A DNA stretch of 64,000 bases. Source: Colius striatus. Lineage: Eukaryota; Chordata; Aves; Coliiformes; Coliidae. Positions within the stretch are counted from its first letter, which is position 1; the number at the start of each line of letters is the position of its first letter. The stretch covers positions 55,327,152 to 55,391,151 of the forward strand of contig NC_084763.1 of NCBI RefSeq assembly GCF_028858725.1, given 5' to 3'. The position numbers were made by a program, and so were the translations under genes. Positions 25,683 to 40,942 of the stretch are shown one piece after another. Below the pieces are notes generated by a model. That model saw only the letters and a program-made list of their open reading frames with translations, ran no database searches and had not been told where the DNA came from.

Positions 25683-28086
25683 AGTTTATCACTGAAGAGT
25701 TGGATCAGGAAAGCATTAAAAAAAGGCAGCTGATGATAGGACTGTGTACCCATGGTTCCCATGAGCCTGCACTTGCTGTTTTCCTATTGAAGGAACTTGG
25801 GACAGTGTCACTTTAAAACTGATTCTTCTCTAGCTGTCATCACATACTAATGTGTATGCCATGGTCAGGTCAACAAAAGCTTCAGTGCTGTTGTTTAAAG
25901 ATGACTAATATTGACTAGATTTGTGTTGGGTTTGAAATTCTGACCTGTCCATAACAGGGAGAAGGAATTATGGTTTTCTCTAGTGTTGTGCAGACCAATA
26001 CATTTCCTCAAGTATAGCCAGTGGTTAGTGAAAATGGGTGACCTAAAGGAGCAGAAGAAAAGCGTGAAACCTGACTGACCTTGTGCATTAGACTCTATTG
26101 TTTGCTTCCATTGCAAATAGAAGGATTCCTTTCATTGCTAAAATATGAGCAATCTGAGCTGCTGCTTGTTTGGCAGGATAGCAACTGAGCTCTGCTCACC
26201 CCCATAAGAGTGCAGCCTCTGTTACCTTCTCGATCTCTGCATTATGCAAGCAGAGTGTTACTGAGCAAAAAGGCTTTTAAAGAAGCATTAGGAGGATTGT
26301 GTTCATCATCAGAATGCAGTGTAATGTGAGTAAGGCAAGCTGGACACAAGTTCCCCCTAGTGAGGGAATCAGTAATAGCTTCTGCTTAAGGAGGTGGCTA
26401 TTTTTATAGACTATGAAGATAATGGACTTTGCTAAATTATATATGTATGTATTCTGCTTGTGTGTGAACTGAAAGGGCTTAGAGACATCAGAGAAATACA
26501 GGAAGCATGATGAATTCATCAGCTGTGTCCTTCTTAGTTTTGAATCAGCACTTTTATATCTCTTTTAGTCTTTAAGTTTTGTTTCACATAGTTGCATATT
26601 TGGTGCATATTTCTCTTGTCTAAACCTTGCAGGGAAAAATATCAAGTTCAAGCTTACAAGAATTTTCTTACCAAATAGCATTTTAGAAGCAGTTTTTAAC
26701 CCTGTGGGCTAGTTTTCACCCTGTGGTTCAGGGTTAATAGTATGACATCTTTCCCAAAAGTACATGGGCAGAATATCTGAAGGGATAGTGGCCATCTGAG
26801 AGAAGAAAGTGAATTTACTTTTCCTAGTTCTTCCAGAAACTTCACACATCACTGTGGACAATTCATTTGTATGCTTCCTGATAATATTTCCCTGAAAGAG
26901 GCAAAGTAATGGCTACACCAAGGTGTTCTGATAGGAAGGTTATGGATGTCATATGGCAAATCTGTGCACATAGATTTTGGCCCTTTTGGTACCATGAATC
27001 AGAATTACTTGTATGATTTTCTGTGTGAAATAATGGATTATTGGTACCCTATGCAGAGTGGGAATGATACTTGGAAACCTGCAAAATACATCAGTAATTC
27101 CTTTCCCCTTTTGACCACAAATTCAGTTTGTTTGCAAACACAAAGTCACTATCTGAAAATAATAGTAACCTAGATCTAGAAATCCACTCAGATGTACTTT
27201 TCTAAACTTTTTCCATATTCAGTTACCAGCCAAAGATGTTGATGGATTTTAAGGGTGTACTTACATGGGAAAAATCAGTAGTGAAGAGGAAATAAATACT
27301 CAGAAAAGCTATTCTCACATGTACGGGTTTTGCACAAGTGGATAATCTAAGGAACACAGAGGAAATCATCAGCATCTTGATGGTATATTAAAACCCCAAA
27401 CCAACAGCAGCTCTTCAGTGTGTTCTGCACTCACTGTTAAGTGTTCAGATGACTGTCATCCACGAATGCTCATGCATAGTCCTGAGTGACATCTGATGGA
27501 AAGCACCATTTCGGGAATTACATGCAGGAGACTATTTAAAGTACAAGATGCAGCCTGCCTTTAAAGTGAACATTTGAAGCTGAGTAAGGGAAATGCAGCA
27601 TTCTGTCCTCTCTTTTGTACAGAAATACAGAGCAAATACAGTATTTTCTTCAGTCTTCTAGAAGCTGACAGCCAGAGCTGATAGAAAGGTGATGTGCAGA
27701 ACTCATGTGTGGTCTGGGGGATGTGGTATCTCTTGAAATACAGTTTTAAAGTGAGCTGTCTGCACATAATCAGCTTTAGGAATATCCTTCTTCAATAAAG
27801 GGGAATCTAATATGACAGTTATTACTTCTTTTAGCCATTTTTGAAGATTTATTAGTTTTATTTAATCTTAAATTGGTTTTGTGAATGAAGCTTCTGAGAA
27901 GGCCACAGGGATAACTGTTTGCCAGAGCTGCCAAAGGCCAGGGACAAAAAGGCATGATCTCACACTTCACAGCAATGCACACAACCTCTATAGCACACCA
28001 ATAGGTTTTGTTACTGCTCACTTATGCACTTGTTTGGAAGGTGTGAGTATATCTCTAACATCTTCTTGCAATCTTTACATTTACAG

Positions 28087-28203
28087 GGACATGGCTGAAA
28101 AGTAGTTTGGGCCTTGTACAACAAGAAGGAAATCAGTTGACTTGGACTTACATTGCACCTCAGCTGGGCTACTGGGTTGCAGCTATGTCACCTACTATCC
28201 CAG
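28087..28203 (+). CDS. FAM171A1: FAM171A1 exon 6
   Basis: This 117-nt exon (39 codons, phase 1 to 1) encodes [20 protein letters not shown] followed by [19 protein letters not shown], the last folded part of the ectodomain just before the membrane. The acceptor is CATTTACAG and the donor GTAAGATG. It is the fifth consecutive symmetric exon of this gene. Confidence 0.95.
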
Positions 28204-31526
<3,323 letters not shown>

Positions 31527-33228
31527 AAGAAAATGTTTAAGACCACGGCAGCATCATAAGAAATTGCAACTTTCAACAGCACTGGACACTTCTAAGAAGG
31601 ATCAAGCGACGTCCATGTCCCATATAAATCTAATCTTCTCCCGTCGCGAGTCGGAGTTTCCCGGCGGGTTGTCTGTTGCCAGCAACGGACACACTGAAAA
31701 CTCAGGTGCAAAGGAATTAATCAGTGCTGTCCACATGGAGATGGTATCACCTAGTGGAGAAGCAGATATGCATACACCCATGCTCAAACACTCATTCAGT
31801 ACTTCCCAGGAGTTTAGCTCCCGAGAGGAGCTGCTGTCTGACAAGGAGAAAGACAAGAGCAGAATTTCCTTGGATGACCTGACTCCCAGCGGGTCTCTAA
31901 GAAAAGACTACCACAAATCAGCAGATAGTTTTCCTTTAAAGACAAGAAAATCTACAGAAACAGCTGAAGGCTATGAGTCCCCTATCAAAGATGAGTATAG
32001 AAGAAGTTACAATGCTATGCTGTCTCAGCCTTTATTTGAAAAGCAAGAGAGAGAAATTCAAGTATCTATGAACCATATTGCTACTGGAAGTAAATACAAT
32101 ATTCAGGAACAAATATACCCCACACCTTCAGCCCCTGAAAAAGAGCTGTTGGACTGCAGACCTACTGATTGTATGATGTCTCGTTCAGTTGATCACCTGG
32201 AAAGACCTACGTCTTTCCCTCGGCCGGGTCAGTTAATCTGCTGCAATTCTGTTGACCAAGTCAATGACAGTGTTTACAGAAAAGTTCTGCCTGCATTGGT
32301 CATCCCGGGTCATTACATGAAATTGCCAGGAGAGCACCCTTTTGTTAGCCAGCCACTGGTTGTCCCAGCTGACCAACAGATTGATCTAGAAAGACTTCAG
32401 GCTGAGCTTCCTAACCCTCACGCACGGCTTTTTCCGCACGCCCCCCAACAGCTGCAGCCCCAACAGTTAGCGTCCCAAGCAATATCTCAGCAACATTTGC
32501 AAGATGCAGGTGCAGCTGAGTGGAGCCAACAAAACCCTTCCATGTCTGAATCTATTTCCATTCCTGCCTCACTTAACGATGCATCCCTGGCTCAAATGAA
32601 CAGCGAAGTGCAGCTTCTTACAGAAAAGGCTTTGATGGAACTAGGTGGTGGAAAGCCGCTGCCTCACCCTCGGGCGTGGTTCGTTTCTCTAGATGGACGT
32701 TCAAATGCTCACGTTAGACATTCATACATCGACCTCCAAAGAGCTGGTAGGAACGGGAGTAACGACGCCAGTTTGGACTCGGGTGTTGACATGAACGAAC
32801 CAAAATCCGCTCGAAAGGGAAGAGGAGATCATCTGTCCGCGCCACAGAGTCACCCGCCAGTGCAGGAGCACCAGCAGAGGGAGCGGAAGGTCTCGGATAG
32901 TACAGCTTACACACAGCTGGTGTACTTGGATGATATGGACCAAAGCGGCAGCGAGTGTGGAACAGCAGTTTGTAGCCCTGAGGACAATGCTCTACGATGC
33001 CTACTAGAAGGCACTAGTAAGAGAAGCGGCGTGCAGCTGCCCAGCCTGCAGGAGGAAACAAGAACTGGGGATAGCAAACCAGAGCCATTAACTAGTCCTG
33101 AACACAGAACGTCGGTTCAAGATGACGAGGAGGACGAGGAGGATGAGGAAGACGACCAAGGAGAAGACAAGAAGAGTCCTTGGCAGAAACGAGAGGAAAG
33201 ACCGCTAATGACTTTCAACCTAAAGTGA
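31527..33228 (+). CDS. FAM171A1: FAM171A1 exon 8 (terminal exon, cytoplasmic tail)
   Basis: One 1702-nt exon carries the entire cytoplasmic tail of about 566 residues. It starts with the basic juxtamembrane RRKCLRPRQHHKKLQL, and continues with conserved FAM171A1 blocks such as STSMSHINLIFSRRESEFPG, TSQEFSSREELLS, CMMSRSVDHLERPTSFPRPG, CCNSVDQVNDSVYRKVLPAL and GGGKPLPHPRAWFVSLDGRS, then DLQRAGRNGSNDASLDSGVD. Near the end is an acidic run of Asp/Glu (about 33122-33165), then GEDKKSPWQKREERPLM and the terminus FNLK before TGA at 33226-33228. The tail is Ser/Pro/Gln-rich and probably disordered, with many potential phosphosites. A Gln/His-rich stretch lies around 32440-32510. There is no break. 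Confidence 0.97.
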
Positions 33229-34378
33229 GCTATTGTGAAAATCCACCCTTCAGTGGAGTATCAAATTGCCAAATATTCTTTCTGTGGAAGTGCTTGATTC
33301 TTTTCTTTTTTTGTTCTTCTTTGTTTTGTTGTTGTTGTTGTGGAGAGAAAAGAGAAAAACAAACTGTGGTGAGCAACATTTGAAAGAACTTCAATGCATT
33401 ACTGTGTAAATGTTAGAAAAGAATTAAAATCATTCCTCTGATTTAACGGCTGCCTCGAGTGAGACAGCTGAACAAAGAGTGTGATTGTTATTCCATATAC
33501 TTGATATTGGTCATCCAGGATGTTGAAAATGCTGACGGAATTGTTTTGGTTGGTTTATGACCTCAATCTCCTGTGAATGGGAGCTGGTAAAGCTTTTGTT
33601 TTGTAGGCCAATTTTATGTTGATAATGCTACTGAAAGTATCTTAAAAACAAGAGGTTGACACGTGGTGTCCAAAATTGTGCATTATCTCAATGAAAGGCT
33701 ATGCATTGCTGCTTTTAGTAATATTTTGCTTATACTATGCTTTTCTTAATTTTACAAGTTGGTTGTAAACATTTTATGTCCTTTATTATAAACTACTCAG
33801 CAATTTCTTTTCATGTAAAACTGCAGGAAACTTGAGTAGCATCCCTTAGCATTGAAGCCTTTTTATGAAACCAAACTGAACTTTTGTGTCTAAGATTCCT
33901 CCAATTCTGGTCCCATTTACTCAAAGTGCCTTTTTTACAGTAACAATGAACAGTCCCTTCTTTTGCTAACTCCTTTTAATTGACCCCATTTGGGATTTTA
34001 TAAAATTCTACCTTTTCTTTTAAGCTGCATGCCAAGAGTCCCATTTTGTGCTGAGCATTCCTCATTTCAATACAGTGTATTCTGTAGCTATCATGTATAT
34101 TGTGGATTCTGTTTAGCCAGGATAGACGTAGAAGACATTTTAAAGGGCCCAGAGTAGCCAAGAAGATAGTTTCATTGACTGTATATATTGTTAGTTTCCT
34201 CTGGAATCAGATGAGCTAATCATGCTCATATCAAATGGACTATAGAGCGAGCAAGTGGACTGAATGTGTCTAGAAAAGTTTTGGGGAAAAAAAGAAGTAA
34301 CTATCCAAAAGTGCCAGAATGACTCTTCTGTGCTTTCTCCATACAGAGCTGCTTGCTTATCCAAAAATTATAACTGAA

Positions 34379-34384
34379 AATAAA
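34379..34384 (+). terminator. FAM171A1: Candidate poly(A) signal AATAAA, proximal
   Basis: AATAAA is followed 20-45 nt later by the U/GU-rich sequence TTTGTGGATTCTTTTTTTCC and TGTTGGTGG, a textbook downstream element, about 1.15 kb after the stop codon. Confidence 0.55.
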
Positions 34385-34852
34385 CTGCAGAAAATACCTT
34401 TGTGGATTCTTTTTTTCCTCTGTTGGTGGCCATCACATGATTTTATGTTCTTTAATACGAAAAATACTGTGGTTTCCCTTTTGCTGTGCGTCCTTATGCT
34501 GATGTGACTTACACATTTTCATATGCAGTTCTCATGAATTTCTGTCAATACTGAAGTTTAGATCCCTTTTCACAAAAGCATCCTTCCTGTCTTGATAAAT
34601 ATGTAACTATTTGCTTAAGTGTCGCTGAAGACTTTGCAAATGAAATCCTGTTACGACCAAAATTATCCATGGAGTCGCACTCCCTGTGGGACCAGTTTTC
34701 TTTCTGAGATTTCTGCCAGTGTTGACACTTCTTGCACACTTTGTGTTCAAAGAAGGAAAAGTGACTTCCACTCTTGTGGAACCCTTTGTATCCATTCAGT
34801 TTGTCATGTTTCATTCAGTTATTTTTACGCAGCGTTAGCAGCAGCCGTGCTT

Positions 34853-34858
34853 AATAAA
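34853..34858 (+). terminator. FAM171A1: Candidate poly(A) signal AATAAA, distal
   Basis: AATAAAGTTGATTCTTATC lies about 1.6 kb after the stop codon. Its downstream GU-rich element is weaker than that of the site at 34379, so it may be an alternative end. Confidence 0.4.
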
Positions 34859-37156
34859 GTTGATTCTTATCTAATCTCTAAAGTGATTAGAGAAAGTGTT
34901 ATATAGTTCCTATTTAATTTTTAGTAATAAGCCCTGACTCAGATTCACAGTGCTTTTTATTTTTTCAGTAGATGTTAAGGTTTTCTGAAAGTCTTGCATG
35001 GGAGTGTGGGCTTGAGACAGGAACTTAATCCCAATTTCCTAGTTCCCAGGCCAGTGTTCCTCTCCATCCACAAAGCCACATCACCTCTCTTCTCTTTTAT
35101 TCACCTTTGGAAGTGGTATATGTCATAAAAGAAATCTAAAATAATAGTTGTGGAGTGCATTGAATACTGAAATCACCACATTCACAGTAAGTTACATTTT
35201 ACTCATCTCATGTATTGCAGGTCCTTTCCTGTTCTCTTTAGAAATGTTGCTACTTGAGCACATGTGAACTAGCTCTGGGGTCTGGGTTACTCATTGTCAG
35301 CCTGTGCAAGGTCACTGAATAGAAAAATACTGCTTTAAAGGAATGGTGTTTCTCAGATGTCAGTAAGTGCTGGTCATACAATATGACTTATGAATCAGAA
35401 TGCTGCGTCAAGTAAACATTCTGGTTAAAATTTCTGCCTTCTATAATTCTTGTGCTATTTAATTTCCAAATTTCTGTTGTCTAAAATCTGTCCTTTTTCA
35501 TTACATTATTTTTCAGATTGCTTTGCAAAGTTCCCATCGTTATTATCTTGTAAAGTGAGATTGTTGCTATTAAATTGCAGTGGTTTGTTTCTTTAATTGT
35601 GTTGGGTTTATGTTCAAAACACACAGTTTGAGCGTTGGATAATTTGTGGTCCTAATACAGCAAATAGATTTGAACAAACACAATGTGGGTATTTTGCAAG
35701 TCTTCTTTTAAAAAAGGATTGTTTAATTGCTATGATATCACTAGGCATATAATTGATTGTGAAATGTAATTTTCAGTATATCCAGTATATTCAGCATAGC
35801 ACCTGAGACAAATGCTAAAGTAAACTGGAACAGAGTAACACGGATCAGGCCACAGGTTTACATTAGAGTGTGTCCATTGTCCAGACTTTGCCCAATCTTA
35901 CAGTTCAGGGACAAGTTCTGTGTTTTAATGTTCAAAAACACACTGAGGAAGATACTTCAAGAAGACATGAAGTTCTGTTGCCTACATTCTGCAGTTGCAC
36001 CGATAAAGCTTGTAAAACCTAGAGAACAAAGTATAACTTGAATTGGATTTCAGGTATAACTTGGCATCAACAGCTCCAAGTGATCTTAGTCCATGTAGAA
36101 GACAACCTAGAAAAGCAGTTGCTTTCTTATTTCTTGATGGGAAGTACTACTGGGGGGAAAAAGGCAAAAGATTGTAATGACAAAGCTTACAAAAGTCATG
36201 GAAATGTGTTGAACCTCAAAAATGTTGGGAACGGGTCTTCAGTGAATCGAGCAGCAATCAGCCTTTTCAAATGTGTAATGAGTAAAAGAGTAAAGGTCAC
36301 TGTAAAATTTGAAGTTATATGATCCAAAGTCACAGGGCCTATGAAATGCTTGGAGCATTGGAACTAGATGTATTCATTAAGAGACCGTTCACTTCATGAT
36401 TGTCCCCCACTTCCCCCTTTTGTTCCTGCAGAAATACTTGCATCTCAAACACTTATGAAACTGTAAAGCAGTTGGCTTTACCTTGACTTACTGTGATATT
36501 GACCTTTTATTATTTAAGGGCTTTGTCAGGGTACCAGTGTGCTAAACCTGCCTCGGAGCGTTTGCAATCTAACATGTAACACAAATACACAAAATTGTGG
36601 TACTGATCTTAAGATGAACAGCTCACAAAGAAATCCCACCAGTTGGAAATTGCTCATGGTGCTTTTTTTCTCTTACAGGATTGAGTAGGTTTGTTAGTGT
36701 GAAATACCTTGGCAGTGTTTTCAATGTTCTGCCCTTCTTTCTATCTGTGAGTGCTCTGGAAGACCAATTTCTATCCTCAACCAACATTGAAATTGGTAAG
36801 AAATTACGTGTCCTGTGTGGAACACCTGTAGAACAGTACAGGTGGAAAGGAGTGAGGGTGGAGTAGATTTCTACTGTTTCTCTAGGAGAGTCCCTAGTGA
36901 ACCAAAAAGACATGATGCTTTTTTTTTAACCAACAAGAATTCATCTGAGGATTAAAACTTGTTATAACACGGTACTTCTATCAATAGGCTATAACTTGGG
37001 GTGTGGTAGCTTACATGCAGTACATCCTTGGATTTGGTGAAACAATAAGAATGTCAATTTGCTTTTCTAAAATGTATGGGCAACAGGTAAGTTTTCTTTC
37101 TATCAGTGATGCCGTTTGGGTCTGTTTAGTGTGAAATCCTTGAAGTTGAGCCATCT

Positions 37157-37168
37157 GCCACCTGCTGG
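37157..37168 (-). promoter_or_regulatory. Candidate CTCF-binding motif
   Basis: The minus strand reads CCAGCAGGTGGC, a full match to the CTCF core CCASYAGRKGGC. It lies between the 3' end of FAM171A1 and the NMT2 promoter. With eight fixed and four two-fold positions, about 0.1 match is expected by chance in a window of this length on both strands. Confidence 0.45.
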
Positions 37169-37470
37169 TGAGCTCTTTCTCCTACAGGCTGTGGATAAAA
37201 CAGTTGATGGGACGTAAAATGTGCCATTCTAAGGACACTTCAGTAAAGCTGGTTTTGGGTATTGGTGAGGATGAGCAACCTCAAACTGTCTGCCTCTGTG
37301 TGTTTATGCCATTAGCTCTATCTTGGATTTAACACCTTGTATTAAACAACACTAACAATGAGGGAAGCAGAATGCAATAGCCAAGTTCCCCTGTGAGGAG
37401 TGATTTAGGGAGATGGATTGGTCTTTTATCCCTTGGAATTAGCAAAATATACCTACATCAATGTCAGTGG

Positions 37471-37491
37471 GTGTGTGTGCATGCATGCACA
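37471..37491. repeat. Alternating purine-pyrimidine tract
   Basis: GTGTGTGTGCATGCATGCAC plus one further A alternates strictly R-Y for 21 nt, a Z-DNA-prone simple sequence. Confidence 0.7.
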
Positions 37492-40400
37492 GGTATGTGT
37501 ATAAATGCATTTAAATGCATTTAATATAAAAAGCTAGTTTCAGCATTTCAACATCAAGCAATGCCAAAGTAAAGGTCGCTCACCTAGACTGACTGGAAAA
37601 ACCGGCATAAGAGCTCATAAAGGTTTGTATTAATTAACTTAATTGTCCTTGTGGTCTGACATTGCAGGGGCAAAACCCTGCTTGATGCTGAGTTCTTGCT
37701 GCGCCTGTGCCCTGACTTCCATTAGATTTATTCACACTTGCCTGCTAGCCCTGGTCCGATGTCTACAGTCTGTGATTAAAGCTGGTCTAATGTCTGTGTT
37801 TAAGTCCTTTACAGCTGTTGCAATATTTGACAGAGGCTTTTCTTTTGTAACATTCTGAAGGACAAAAATCATACTTTAAAATCTCAAAATATTTTGAATA
37901 GAAATGGAAGAGTCATATAGTCTGATACTCCATTTTCTTCATAGGTAAGACGTTGTGTCCGAGAGACACTTCTTAATTGAATGAAATTCTCCATGTGGTA
38001 GGTGTGCACCCTGAACAACGCTGTTAATCTTCTTCTAACCACCCAGAAGGTATGCAGAACCTTTATTGGCATTATCCATTTATCTGGTTTGTAAGTTAAT
38101 GGGATACCTCTAGTTGGAGAAACCTACAGAACCTCAGGAACTATTTTCTGTTGGCTATCATAGAAATGTGTGAAATACAGCATCTAGCTAGAAGTAACAA
38201 CATTCTATCCCTGAGCAGGTTGTCAGTGCAAGGAGCATTCTGTTTGTCATAAAATACTATTCTCATCCGAGTCTTTAGACTACCATCTCCCAGGACTGCA
38301 AGAGCATCTTTCCAAATAAACATAGTTTATGCTAATGGGAAAAGGTAATGATTAGTGAAGTGTTAGACAGACATACCATTTCACTGGGGATGGACAGACT
38401 TTTAGGTTTCCTTCTCTGAATCTAAACTTTGAGAACTAGCCTACTCTATCTTTGAGACTCTAGTCTCCATTTCAGGGTGTCTTAACAGTGTTAAGTACCC
38501 TGAGGCAAACAGGACATGAAGAGGCACTCTAATAGTTCTAGCCTGTTGCAAATGATTGAGTCTAAGCCAGGATGTAGCCTGTTCACTGTAGCAGGAAAAA
38601 ACATGCATTTATCACAGGAAAGAGCCCCTTTTTGTTTGGGAATAAAGACCTGTCAGAAATAGACAAAAAGAAAACTGCACACTTTCATCTTGGAAAAATA
38701 CTGACATGGTCAAGAGATAAATGAAGAATAGTTAATTTATCTAATGCTTTCTCCATCCAGAATTGGGGGCAGAAGGCATCTTGGCTGCACCTGCAAAGAG
38801 GAAACAGTAAGCACATTGATGTGGGGTATTGTAAAAGGCTGATGGGAGAAGCAATCTAGCAGCTGACAGGAGTAAATTGGATTGATTTGGATATTGGATG
38901 TGCAGAAGTAATTGCTGAGTGTTGGACAAAGCTCCTGCAGCACCAGTGTCAACACCATCTTTGTCAACCAATCTGTCACTGCTAGTTCTCATTCACATAT
39001 ATAGTTGAGAAGGGTCTGAAAGAGCTAGGAAAAAATAGACAGAGAAACACAAAATATGTATATATTTGTAATAGGCACACGTGAAGTCAGTTCCAATTAG
39101 TAAATGTCTTTTAATGTAAAACAGTGGTTATTTATTTATTTAACTTTTTGGATACAGAGGCCCTAAGAATAGAAGAATTGCAATGCTGGGACCAATCTGA
39201 ACCTGTGTTTGATCTAAGTCTTGTATTCTGCTTCTAGCAATCATCAAAAACAGATGCTTCAGAAAACTCAGGAAGAAATCTCTACAAGTGATAATAGCCC
39301 TTCTAGAGACAGAAGTCTTCCTATCCTTATCACTTTTACTCTTAAGCACAAGGGTTTGTATTTCTCATACATATTCTTTAAAGCTACGACTTGTTTTCAC
39401 TATGCGTGTAAATGTCTAATCCTATTTAATGCTGTATAGCCTGCAGCACTTGCCAATGCAGGCACCAGCATGGATCAGTAGATGCTTCAGTGCAAAAGGT
39501 CAGATGTAAAATAGAAGAGGTGTGGTGTGAGCTGTGCTTTCAAACAGAATTCAGCAAAAGAAGTTGAATGTCAGAGTGGAGCAGAAAGAGTGGACTGTTC
39601 TGAGAGTTCTTGTCCCCCAGTTTGAATGCTGCAGCCAACACAAGCCAGCAGCAAGTGGGCTGTGGGAGAAAGGCAAGGCTGCAGCTCATCAAGTGAGATA
39701 TGCAGTGGGAAACTAAAGAGATGTAAAGTGGGTGAGATATCATAAAGATCAGAGACGTGATCTCACATGGATTCAGGTGTGCAACATAAGGGATCACAAG
39801 CTTTTCATTCCCTAACCATTTCTACCTATTCTGTTAGCTCTGACAACTACAGAGACGTGTTTTTGTGCATTTGTTCAGTGTATTTTGAATATGTGTTCTC
39901 TTACCCTTGCATCTCACTCAGGAATGAAGCAAGCAGTATTTGAGTTCTCAGCATGAAGGGCAGCCAATACAAAAAATGATTGTGAGGTGGTACTAGTAGG
40001 CACTTGTGTGAAGCAAAGTCTGAACGTATTTGTTTGCTCCTTAAATTTTAAAAGATTATATATATTAATAGTTTAGTGTTTTCTATATTTTCGTAACTAA
40101 TTTCTGAATTGGATAATTTTTACTTCCAATTAACAAGATTACAAAAAGTTCACACAAAGTTATTTCTTATTATTACTTGCAATATCAAATCCATTTAAAA
40201 TTACACATGGCACAAATATTTCAGTGCAGTGTGTAAAGGTAGGAGCAGTCCTAGGGCTGCATGAGAAATTCAGGTTCTTTTCTTCTGAGGAGTTTTAATA
40301 CTCAGAACACATAGACTGATCAGATGATGCCAATAGTCTGAATGCTGTATTATGTATCACTAGCTCACTGGGGTGTAATTAATACATGTCACTAGGCAGG

Positions 40401-40735
40401 TAAACAAGTCTGGATATTGTGTGGCTGCTTGAGGGAAACGGTATCTATGACTAGCTGGCTTTATTCAGTTGCAGAAGAGAAAGAGAAGAAGGGTATGACC
40501 CTGACCACAAACTGCACAAGTCTCACTGGATGGCTCAGCCAACACGAGGTCTGTCAGAGCTCCATCTGACTCTGGGAGTTAAGGCTTCCCAGGCCTCAGC
40601 ATTTCTTACCACCAAGCTCCAATGGTTCTTCCCTCTGTAGCCTAAGGTTCTTTTCAGTTGGCCATTGAAACACTCCAAGTATTTGAGTGTTTGCAGGGCT
40701 TCATTTTGAGCCCTGGACTTTGCTATGGGAGTCAA

Positions 40736-40942
40736 TCACAGAATGTTAAGGGTTGGAAGGGACCTTGAAAGCTCATCCAGTCCAACTTCCCTGCCAGAGC
40801 AGGACCACCTAGAGTAGGTCACACAGGAACTCATCCAGCTGAGTTCTGAATGTCCCCAGAGAAGGAGACTCCACAGCCCATCTGGGCAGCCCCTTCCAGT
40901 GCTCCCTCACCCTCACAGTGAAGAAATCCTTCCTTGTATAAA
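40736..40942 (-). mobile_element. CR1 LINE 3' end, about 205 bp
   Basis: Plus-strand text TCACAGAATGTTAAGGGTTG, GGAAGGGACCTTGAAAGCTC, CCTAGAGTAGGTCACACAGG and GAAGAAATCCTTCCTTGTAT is the reverse complement of a CR1 3' region, close in sequence to the copy at 23041. Confidence 0.93.

Larger units (their letters stand above)
14719..28086 (+). other. FAM171A1: FAM171A1 intron 5 (13.4 kb, largest intron in the window)
   Basis: It holds a minus-strand CR1 at 23041-23388, a plus-strand older CR1 at 25172-25682, a 24-bp tandem duplication at 19831-19878 and a perfect 14-bp-arm palindrome at 24426-24454. Elsewhere the sequence is unremarkable AT-rich intron; the longest stray open frames (for example 139 codons on the minus strand at 18094-18513) resemble no family I know. 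Confidence 0.8.
33229..34880 (+). other. FAM171A1: FAM171A1 3' UTR (approximate end)
   Basis: AT-rich sequence after the stop contains a (TTG)n/(GTT)n tract at about 33320-33340 and candidate poly(A) signals at 34379 and 34853. No open frame or repeat family is seen. The end is inferred, not shown. Confidence 0.55.

Noticed and set aside
36038..36322. 94-codon open frame in the intergenic region
   Set aside because: No known family is recognised, and there is no promoter or poly(A) context; it is treated as chance.
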